From positions 1-7,161 of the forward strand of contig DCGJ01000093.1 in the NCBI GenBank assembly GCA_002315495.1: DNA of 7,161 nucleotides, given 5' to 3'. The position numbers and the translations under genes were made by a program. The notes beneath the pieces are model-generated. The model had not been told where the DNA came from. It saw nothing but the letters and a program-made list of their open reading frames with translations, and made no database searches. Source of the stretch: Lachnoclostridium sp. UBA1781. GTDB taxonomy: Bacteria; Bacillota; Clostridia; Lachnospirales; Lachnospiraceae. Positions within the stretch are counted from its first letter, which is position 1, and each line of letters starts with the position of its first letter. Below are positions 1 through 5,352 of this stretch, one piece after another.

Positions 1-1595
1 GTAAGAGCGGACAGACCGCATACAGTGCGAATGTCTATGGCTTCGACCCGGCAGTTGTTCGTTCGTATGTTATTAAGGATCCATACTGTCAGTTCCCAAT
101 CTATGGCATCAGTGTGGACTCCAAGAATTCTTCGCTTCTTGCAATTATTGAAGAGGGCGAAAGCTACGCCGCTATTAAGGCTTCTGTAGCAGGTGCTACC
201 CGAGTATTTAATGCGGTTACCGCAGAGTTTGATATTATTCATAGCGAACTTGCAGACGTTACCGGTCGTTCCGATACCGGTGTTTATCTCTATGAAGAGA
301 AGCTAAATGCGGAGGAATCCATTAAGGTTCGATACAAGAGCTTGAATTCCACAAGCTATGTGGATATGGCAAAGACCTACCGCAATTACCTCCTTGAGAA
401 GTATCCTTCCCTGGCAGGCGGCACGTCCGGAAACCTTCCGGTAGCGGTTGAGCTGATTGGTGCGGTTACGAAGACCGAGCAGGTTCTTGGTTTCCCGAAG
501 GATAAGCCGTACGCATTGACCACCTACAGCGAGATGGCAGATATTGTTAAGAAACTTGACTCCGATGGAGTCAAGAACATGAAGGTCATTTTGAACGGTT
601 GGTTCAACGAAGGCGTTGTTCATGATGTTGCATCGGATGTTGATTTTATCTCCGAGCTTGGAGGTAAGAGAGGCTTTAAGAGTATGCTTAACAGCGTTTC
701 TTCCGTTGTGGAGGGCATTTACCTGAAGGCAGACTTCACGTTTGTATATAACAACAGTTTGTTTGACGGTTACAGTGTAAGAAAAGATTCTGCGAAGTTC
801 TTGAATCGTGAGGTTGCCGAGCTTGATGAGATGAGTAACATCTTCTACTCAAATGCTGAGAACGGTGATTCTTACTACCTTGCAAAGCCAAGTGTACTTC
901 AGGACAACATTAAGTCCTTCATGAAGGATATGAACAGTTACTCCTACACCGGTATTGCATTTAACTCCCTTGGTAATACACTTGCTTCCGATTACAATCG
1001 TAAAGCAACCGTAACCCGTGAACAGTCCAAGGACATGCAGACCGCAGGTCTTGCAAGTGTAAATGAGACCAAGAAGACGATGTTCTACGGTGGCTCCGAG
1101 TATGTACTCCCATACGCAAGCCTGATTGTGGATATGTCCTTAAAGTCTCAGGGCTCCAATGTGGTTGACGAAGAGGTTCCGTTCTTCGCAATCGTGCTTC
1201 ATGGACTTGTAGATTATACCGGCGATGCACTTAACATTACCGGCGATTATCAGACAAACCTTTTGAAGTCGGTTGAAAATGGTGCCGGTCTCTACTGTGT
1301 ACTGATGAACGCAGAAACCAATGAACTTCAGGATACAAAGGAAACCAAGTACTTTGGTGCAAACTTCGATGCTTGGGAAAGCTCCATTGTAGAAGTTTAT
1401 AAGCGCTTTGATGCAGACTTTACCGGTTTGTACAAGCAGGCAATCGTGGATCACCAGATTGTGGATAAGAACATTACCATGACTCAGTACGAGGACGGAA
1501 CGAAGGTTTACGTAAACTATCGTACCGATGCATATACAATTGACGGCGTTACCATTTCCGCAAGAGATTGGGCCGTTGTGAAAGGGGGAAACTAA
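1..1595 (+). CDS. DUF5696-like protein, C-terminal part (5' end outside window)
   Basis: The frame is open from base 3 to the TAA at 1593-1595, giving 530 visible residues; a GTG at 114 is only an internal valine because coding potential continues upstream without a break. I recognise the pattern as the DUF5696 family, whose members sit beside sugar ABC permeases in Firmicutes; the function is not established. Visible blocks include an early segment resembling the family's 'P-x-YGI...AIIEEGESYAAI' region (about 90-180), a segment around 580-640 with NGWFNEGVVHD that resembles a beta-strand end of a TIM-barrel glycosidase, KADF at 726-737, NTLASDYN at 975-998, and a C-terminal strand-rich tail (about 1480-1580, YVNYRTDAYTIDGV) like beta-sandwich tails of glycosidases. 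No membrane segment lies in the visible part; the N-terminus and any export signal are missing. It is translationally coupled to the following permease, since the next ATG begins at the base after the stop. Family assignment is from recall of motifs; the enzyme-like reading is inference. Confidence 0.75.
   Translation, partial: KSGQTAYSANVYGFDPAVVRSYVIKDPYCQFPIYGISVDSKNSSLLAIIEEGESYAAIKASVAGATRVFNAVTAEFDIIHSELADVTGRSDTGVYLYEEKLNAEESIKVRYKSLNSTSYVDMAKTYRNYLLEKYPSLAGGTSGNLPVAVELIGAVTKTEQVLGFPKDKPYALTTYSEMADIVKKLDSDGVKNMKVILNGWFNEGVVHDVASDVDFISELGGKRGFKSMLNSVSSVVEGIYLKADFTFVYNNSLFDGYSVRKDSAKFLNREVAELDEMSNIFYSNAENGDSYYLAKPSVLQDNIKSFMKDMNSYSYTGIAFNSLGNTLASDYNRKATVTREQSKDMQTAGLASVNETKKTMFYGGSEYVLPYASLIVDMSLKSQGSNVVDEEVPFFAIVLHGLVDYTGDALNITGDYQTNLLKSVENGAGLYCVLMNAETNELQDTKETKYFGANFDAWESSIVEVYKRFDADFTGLYKQAIVDHQIVDKNITMTQYEDGTKVYVNYRTDAYTIDGVTISARDWAVVKGGN
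1581..1588 (+). promoter_or_regulatory. Ribosome binding site of MalF-like permease
   Basis: AAAGGGGG lies inside the last codons of the DUF5696 gene, 7 bases before the ATG at 1596. The start abuts the upstream stop (TAAATG), so ribosomes finishing the upstream gene could reinitiate directly. Confidence 0.6.
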
Positions 1596-2522
1596 ATGAG
1601 CGCAGCAGCTAAGAGTGTAGACTCCAAGCCAAAGAAGCGGAAAGACTTAGCTCGCGGTAATGCTATCGCAGGTTACCTCTTCATTTCCCCGTTTATCATT
1701 GGTTTCCTTGTATTTCTCGTATATCCGCTGGCACAGTCTTTGTATATGTCGTTCTGTCAGACCGACCTTGGTGATGGTATTACCTACACCTGGAAGGGTT
1801 TGGAGCATTACAGATATCTGTTCTTAAGTGATCCGGATTATACAAAGCTCCTGCTTCAGGAGTTACAGAAGATGGCGATCTATGTACCGTCCATCCTGGT
1901 ATTCAGCTTTTTCATGGCAATTCTTTTGAATCAGGAATTCAAGGGAAGAACCTTTGTCCGTGCCGTATACTTCCTGCCGGTTATTCTGGCAAGCGGTGTA
2001 ATGATCGGCTTGGAAACCAATAACTCCCTTCTTGCAGGTATGCAGGACGTTATCGCAAAGGATAACACAGCAACTTCCATTACCCAGACACTGAAGGACA
2101 TTCTCCTTACCGGTGAAAACGGTAATAAGTTTTTTGAAACAATTATTGATATCGTAGATCAGGTATATGACATCGCAATTGCATCCGGTATTCAGATTAT
2201 TATCTTCCTCTCCGGTTTGCAGACCATTTCCCCGAGTATGTACGAGGCAGCTACCATTGAAGGCTGTACCGCTTGGGAGAGTTTCTGGAAGATTACCTTC
2301 CCGATGATTTCCTCCCTGATTCTCGTAAATGTTGTTTATTCCGTTGTTGACTTCTTCACCCGTTCCGACAGTGCGTTGATGGAAAAGGTATCAGATACCA
2401 TGATGGTCGACTTTAACTTCGGACGTACGGCAGCCATGTCATGGATATATTTTGTAATCATTATAGCGATTCTCGGCATAGTTTCGTTGGTTATTTCAAA
2501 GAGGGTATACTACTATGATTAA
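1596..2522 (+). CDS. CUT1-family sugar ABC transporter permease (MalF-like)
   Basis: This 308-residue integral membrane protein is one half of a sugar import channel. A basic cytoplasmic N-terminus (residues 1-22, KPKKRKDLAR) is followed by a first membrane helix with the typical YLFISPFIIGF start (about 27-49), helices near 95-115 and 122-140, one near 195-212, and two more near 238-255 and 282-300. The cytoplasmic EAA loop that docks the ATPase is clear: E217-A-A-x3-G223 through P236. Between the third helix and the EAA loop is a polar stretch of about 50 residues (143-192) longer than in a minimal CUT1 permease. The start is fixed by AAAGGGGG at 1581-1588 and the abutting upstream stop. 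It overlaps the next permease by 8 bases. The CUT1 family is secure; the exact sugar cannot be read from the sequence. Confidence 0.93.
   Translation: MSAAAKSVDSKPKKRKDLARGNAIAGYLFISPFIIGFLVFLVYPLAQSLYMSFCQTDLGDGITYTWKGLEHYRYLFLSDPDYTKLLLQELQKMAIYVPSILVFSFFMAILLNQEFKGRTFVRAVYFLPVILASGVMIGLETNNSLLAGMQDVIAKDNTATSITQTLKDILLTGENGNKFFETIIDIVDQVYDIAIASGIQIIIFLSGLQTISPSMYEAATIEGCTAWESFWKITFPMISSLILVNVVYSVVDFFTRSDSALMEKVSDTMMVDFNFGRTAAMSWIYFVIIIAILGIVSLVISKRVYYYD
2498..2505 (+). promoter_or_regulatory. Ribosome binding site of MalG-like permease
   Basis: AAAGAGGG lies inside the end of the MalF-like gene, 9 bases before the ATG at 2515. It supports that start and the 8-base overlap of the two genes, a layout that favours equal production of the two permease subunits. 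Confidence 0.55.
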
Positions 2523-3570
2523 GGTTAAGAAGCAAAAAGAAACAAAAGCCCCAAAGCCGGTTAAGCAGCCGCTTAAGAAGCGTTGGGCAGATTTTTGGGA
2601 GAGAAACAGGAAGTCTGAAAACTATCTCCTGAAAAAGAAAATCGCCGGATTCTTTTACCGTTTATGCCGCGGTATCCTGATTTTCGGTTTGTGCTTCCTG
2701 ATTTTACAGCCTTTGCTTACCAAGATCTCGTTGAGCTTCATGGAAGAGCAGGACTTGTATGATAGTACGGTAATCAGTATTCCGAGACATTTCTCTGTCA
2801 GCTCCTATCAGCTGGCCTGGAAGATGTTAAAGGGCTTGAAGGCATTTGGCATTTCGTTGCTCATCTCCCTTCTGGTTGCAATTGCGCAGGTTATTTCCTG
2901 TACGCTTGTTGGTTACGGTTTCGCAAGATTCAAGTTCCCACTCAAGAATTTCTGGTTTGCCTGTGTTATTCTCGTTATTATTGTACCGCCACAGACACTG
3001 TTTGCACCTCTTTACATCTGGTTCAGTAAGTTCGATATTTTCGGAATTATTAAACTGATTAAAGGTGAATCGCTTACACTGCTTGGTTCCTTGTGGCCAT
3101 ATGTCATCATGTGTCTTGGCTGTGCAGGCTACAAGAGTGGTTTGTACATTTACTTGTTACGTCAGCATTTCCGTAACGAGCCGAAGGAATTGGAAGAGGC
3201 AGCTTACGTTGACGGTTGCAGCAGAATGAGAACCTTCGTTCAGATTTTGCTCCCGGGCGCTACGCCAATCCTTACTTCCTGTTTCCTGTTCTCCTTCGTA
3301 TGGCAGTGGACAGACGTAACCTACTCCCGAATCTTCTTCACCATCAGTAGCGGCTGGTATACCGTAACCAATGGTTTGAAGGGTTTGGTAGAAAACTTGG
3401 ATGCTTACTTCAAGACCATTTACGGACAGAGCTTCAAGATTACCAGTGCACTTGGTAACCAGGTTCTTTCCACCGGTATGTTGATGGCAATCATTCCGCT
3501 TCTCTGCATCTATGTATTTGCACAGAAGAACTTCGTAGAAAGCTTGTCTTCTACCGGTATTAAGGGTTAA
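2515..3570 (+). CDS. CUT1-family carbohydrate ABC transporter permease (MalG-like)
   Basis: This 351-residue protein is the second channel subunit. Residues 1-50 form an unusually long, Lys/Arg-rich cytoplasmic head; membrane helices follow near 52-70, 110-133, 146-168, 189-210, 250-272 and 318-338. Hallmarks of MalG-type permeases are present: GYGFARFKFP (133-142), VPPQTLFAPLY (157-167), the EAA loop E228-A-A-Y-V-D-G234 ending at P247, and the C-terminal AQKNFVESLSSTGIKG. The ATG is preceded by AAAGAGGG and overlaps the MalF-like stop, so both subunits belong to one transcript and almost certainly one heterodimer. No ATP-binding subunit is encoded in the window; CUT1 importers often use a shared MsmK-type ATPase encoded elsewhere. 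No terminator is evident after the stop, so read-through into the binding-protein gene is possible. Confidence 0.94.
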   Translation: MIKVKKQKETKAPKPVKQPLKKRWADFWERNRKSENYLLKKKIAGFFYRLCRGILIFGLCFLILQPLLTKISLSFMEEQDLYDSTVISIPRHFSVSSYQLAWKMLKGLKAFGISLLISLLVAIAQVISCTLVGYGFARFKFPLKNFWFACVILVIIVPPQTLFAPLYIWFSKFDIFGIIKLIKGESLTLLGSLWPYVIMCLGCAGYKSGLYIYLLRQHFRNEPKELEEAAYVDGCSRMRTFVQILLPGATPILTSCFLFSFVWQWTDVTYSRIFFTISSGWYTVTNGLKGLVENLDAYFKTIYGQSFKITSALGNQVLSTGMLMAIIPLLCIYVFAQKNFVESLSSTGIKG

Positions 3571-3576
3571 TTCGCG

Positions 3577-3646
3577 ATTATCTTTAGATAATTCTTTGTT
3601 TTTCTTTAGAAAATGCTTTATTTTTCTTTAGAAATGCGTTATAATT
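3577..3646 (+). repeat. Three imperfect 22-base tandem repeats with phased palindromes
   Basis: Copies begin at 3581, 3603 and 3625, each opening with TCTTTAGA. Copies one and two agree at 19 of 22 positions; copy three agrees over the first ten and then drifts by one base. Each core is a dyad with a TT centre: ATTATCT/AGATAAT at 3577-3592, TTTTCT/AGAAAA at 3600-3613 and TTTCT/AGAAA at 3623-3634. The centres are exactly 22 bases apart, about two helical turns, so bound proteins would lie on one DNA face. The array runs into the TATAAT box at 3640-3645, consistent with operators for a dimeric regulator. The repeats are seen directly; the operator role is inferred. Confidence 0.7.
3617..3645 (+). 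promoter_or_regulatory. Probable promoter of the sugar-binding-protein gene
   Basis: A perfect TATAAT at 3640-3645 has a weak -35 candidate, TTTATT at 3617-3622, with a 17-base spacer. Transcription would start near 3652, giving a leader of about 124 bases. The third palindrome sits between the two boxes, where a bound protein would block polymerase. The weak -35 suits a regulated or activator-assisted promoter. The region is AT-rich, so a chance TATAAT cannot be excluded. Confidence 0.55.
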
Positions 3647-3652
3647 AACCAA

Positions 3653-3669
3653 TCCCTGATGTATAGGGA
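3653..3669 (+). other. Small hairpin at predicted 5' end of leader
   Basis: TCCCT (3653-3657) and AGGGA (3665-3669) form a 5-base-pair stem with a 7-base loop. If transcription begins near 3652, this hairpin would be at the extreme 5' end of the mRNA, where such stems can slow decay. It is short and may be fortuitous. Confidence 0.3.
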
Positions 3670-3686
3670 ATTCTATTTCATTCGAA

Positions 3687-3708
3687 TTAAAACGGGACAC
3701 CGTTTTAA
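3687..3708 (+). other. Perfect 9-bp inverted repeat with 4-base loop
   Basis: Arms TTAAAACGG (3687-3695) and CCGTTTTAA (3700-3708) are perfectly complementary around GACA. No T-run follows, so it is not a standard terminator. It could act as an RNA stem in the leader that protects the downstream message, or as a DNA operator of 22 bases located after the promoter. The sequence does not tell these apart. Confidence 0.6.
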
Positions 3709-3720
3709 GAAATAAAACAG

Positions 3721-3753
3721 AGATTACCCCCCTTAATTGGGGGCGGGGAATCT
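3721..3753 (+). other. C-run/G-run imperfect hairpin just upstream of the ribosome binding site
   Basis: Outer arms AGATT (3721-3725) and AATCT (3749-3753) pair, and an inner stem forms between C3728-3732 and G3739-3743 around TTAATT, with an unpaired interior region. The hairpin ends 8 bases before AGGAGG. Bases CCCCCT at 3728-3733 could alternatively pair with AGGAGG (3762-3767) with a single mismatch, which would hide the ribosome binding site. A regulatory role is inferred only from this geometry. Confidence 0.45.
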
Positions 3754-3761
3754 TAAAAAAC

Positions 3762-3767
3762 AGGAGG
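3762..3767 (+). promoter_or_regulatory. Strong ribosome binding site of the sugar-binding protein
   Basis: A perfect AGGAGG is spaced 8 bases from the ATG at 3776. It decides the start against an in-frame TTG at 3737, which would add 13 residues ahead of an otherwise ideal lipoprotein signal and has no suitable Shine-Dalgarno. Confidence 0.85.
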
Positions 3768-3775
3768 ATGTACCA

Positions 3776-5221
3776 ATGAAAAAACTAATGATGTTTGTGA
3801 TGGTTTGCGCTATGGCACTCTGTCTCGCAGCATGTGGTGATGAGACCCCTGCAAGTTCTGCAGCTCCGGCCTCCAGCCAGGCTCCGGCAGCAAAGACCGA
3901 CGATGCAAAGACCGACGAACCACAGAAGACCGAGACTCCGGTTGTTGAAGATAACAGAGACCTCGGCGCCCAGAAGATTATCATCGCTGACTGGTGGTCC
4001 GGTAACGAGAACGAGGACGATGAGTCCGGTTACAGAGTTACCGATACTACTTACCAGGAAGAGTACTGGGCTTTCCAGGACGAGATGATGGAAAAGCACA
4101 ACTACAAGCTTATCCGTAAGGCTGTTGCTTCTTGGGGTGAAATGACTGAGAACGCAATGCTCTCCATCACCACCAAGAATCCATGCGGTGATATCATCGT
4201 TTTGGACTCCGGCTTCGTTGCTTCTCTTTTGAGCAAGGGCTTGTTCGCAGATGTTTCCAAGGTTACTGAGTTTGATTTCACTGATGACAAGTGGAACAAG
4301 GCAGTTCTCGAGGTTATGACTGTAGGTAGCGCTGTTTACGGTTTCGCAGGTTCCACCGAGCCTAGAACCGGTATCTTCTTCAACAAGGAAATCTTCAAGC
4401 AGGCTGGTCTTAGCGAGAACCTTCCTTACGAGATGCAGGCTGACGGTACCTGGACCTTCGAAGAGTTCAAGAAGCTCTGCCAGAAGCTTTGTCTTGATAC
4501 CGATAGTGACGGTACCTATGATATCTACGCTATCGCTTCCTTCAACAGCGATTTCTTCAACGCTTGTCTTCTTGCAAACGGAACCAACATCATCACCAAG
4601 TCTGCTGATGGTTCTCTTGTAATGAACGCTAACGATCCTAAGGTTTTGGAGGCTCTTAACTGGGGTCAGTCCATCTTTGATGAAGGCTACCATATGCCAC
4701 AGCCGGAAGATTCCGAGTGGAACTGGTTCGTAGATGCATTCAAGGAAGGTAAGACCGCAATGCGTTGTTGTGAAGAGTACAACGTAGGTTCCATTAAGGA
4801 TTACGGATTCGATTACGGTTTCGTATGCTTCCCTAAGGGTACCAGCGCTGACTCTATGTACGCTATCGTTCGTGAGAACATTCTCATCATCCCATCTTGC
4901 TATGATGACGCTAAGGTTGCAGATGTAGCTTACGCTTACAACATCTACACCAGCGAAGTTCCTGGTTACGAAGATGACGATACTTCTTGGAAGGGTTCTT
5001 ATGAGACTCTCTTCAAGGATGAGCAGGCAGTTTCCGAGACTCTTAACAACATGATCAACGTTCTTCCACAGATTATGTCCAGCACCATTCTTCTTGCTGA
5101 CTACTCCGGCGATTGGGTTTACTCCCTTGGCGCAGGTAGCTCTACTCCAGCACAGGTTATTGAAGAGTATGGCAGCCAGTGGACCACTATGGTTGATGAT
5201 TTCAACGCAAACTTCAACTAA
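3776..5221 (+). CDS. Extracellular sugar-binding lipoprotein of ABC importer
   Basis: This 481-residue protein is the likely capture component for the adjacent CUT1 permeases. Residues 1-19 are a lipoprotein signal (MKK, hydrophobic core, lipobox L17-A-A-C20), so mature protein would be anchored by lipidated C20 on the outer face of the membrane. Residues 21-62 form a low-complexity Ala/Pro/Ser/Thr then Asp/Lys/Thr linker. The binding domain starts near KIIIADWWSG (67-76) and has the family-1 solute-binding motif TWTFEEFKKLCQKL (225-238), a D-x-D-x-D-G-x-x-D loop at 241-249 that looks like a calcium site, and many aromatic residues suited to stacking on sugars. The codons look biased to AAC, TTC, GGT, CTT and AAG, suggesting high expression. 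It has its own probable promoter, a perfect AGGAGG and a strong terminator. The substrate is unknown; an oligosaccharide handled by the neighbouring GH3 enzyme is the natural guess. Confidence 0.92.
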   Translation: MKKLMMFVMVCAMALCLAACGDETPASSAAPASSQAPAAKTDDAKTDEPQKTETPVVEDNRDLGAQKIIIADWWSGNENEDDESGYRVTDTTYQEEYWAFQDEMMEKHNYKLIRKAVASWGEMTENAMLSITTKNPCGDIIVLDSGFVASLLSKGLFADVSKVTEFDFTDDKWNKAVLEVMTVGSAVYGFAGSTEPRTGIFFNKEIFKQAGLSENLPYEMQADGTWTFEEFKKLCQKLCLDTDSDGTYDIYAIASFNSDFFNACLLANGTNIITKSADGSLVMNANDPKVLEALNWGQSIFDEGYHMPQPEDSEWNWFVDAFKEGKTAMRCCEEYNVGSIKDYGFDYGFVCFPKGTSADSMYAIVRENILIIPSCYDDAKVADVAYAYNIYTSEVPGYEDDDTSWKGSYETLFKDEQAVSETLNNMINVLPQIMSSTILLADYSGDWVYSLGAGSSTPAQVIEEYGSQWTTMVDDFNANFN

Positions 5222-5244
5222 TATTTAGTCGATTTGTTGATCCG

Positions 5245-5276
5245 AAAGGGGTATCCCGAACGGGGTACCCCTTTTT
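5245..5276 (+). terminator. Strong intrinsic terminator after the sugar-binding-protein gene
   Basis: The left arm 5245-5257 pairs with 5262-5274 in a 13-base-pair stem containing one T-G wobble (5254/5265), closed by GAAC (5258-5261). A run of five T (5272-5276) overlaps the stem base. It lies 23 bases after the stop and separates the transporter unit from the GH3 gene. The opposite strand lacks an extended T-run, so termination should act mainly on + strand transcripts. Confidence 0.93.
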
Positions 5277-5323
5277 ATGCCTTAAAAAGGCCAAAAAACA
5301 CAATATTTTTACAGAAATAGGTA

Positions 5324-5341
5324 ATTTTCGCGATAGAAAAT
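5324..5341 (+). other. 18-base dyad ATTTTC-N6-GAAAAT before the GH3 gene
   Basis: Perfect 6-base arms at 5324-5329 and 5336-5341 flank GCGATA, and the dyad ends directly at the ribosome binding site GAGGT (5342-5346). Its half-site TTTTC/GAAAA also appears in the palindromes upstream of the binding-protein gene, but with a different spacing. It could be an operator for the GH3 gene. No convincing -35/-10 pair was found in 5277-5352; TTTACA at 5308-5313 lacks a good partner. Confidence 0.35.
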
Positions 5342-5346
5342 GAGGT
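5342..5346 (+). promoter_or_regulatory. Ribosome binding site of GH3 gene
   Basis: GAGGT, 6 bases before the ATG at 5353, supports that start. Confidence 0.65.
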
Positions 5347-5352
5347 AGAAGC

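Noticed and set aside
114..116. GTG as the start of the DUF5696-like gene
   Set aside because: The frame is open to the window edge with plausible family sequence upstream, and no ribosome binding site precedes this GTG.
3577..3646. CRISPR array
   Set aside because: There are only three contiguous 22-base units with no spacers and no cas genes nearby; this is a tandem operator-like repeat.
3687..3708. Perfect inverted repeat as a transcription terminator between permease and binding protein
   Set aside because: No T-run follows the stem and it lies downstream of the probable promoter, so a leader or operator element is more likely.
3739..3748. G-rich run as a G-quadruplex
   Set aside because: Only two G-runs are present on the strand; four are required.
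3737..3775. In-frame TTG start giving a 13-residue longer sugar-binding protein
   Set aside because: The extension would put charged residues before the lipoprotein signal, and the perfect AGGAGG at 3762-3767 points to the ATG at 3776.
3785..4693. Long open frame of 302 codons on the - strand opposite the sugar-binding-protein gene
   Set aside because: It lies wholly within a secure lipoprotein gene, shows no recognisable domain and has no evident promoter. The strong codon bias of the sense gene easily keeps an antisense frame open.
5279..5291. Small hairpin GCCTT-AAA-AAGGC after the main terminator
   Set aside because: The stem has only 5 pairs, the loop is 3 bases and there is no T-run; it adds nothing to the strong terminator at 5245-5276.
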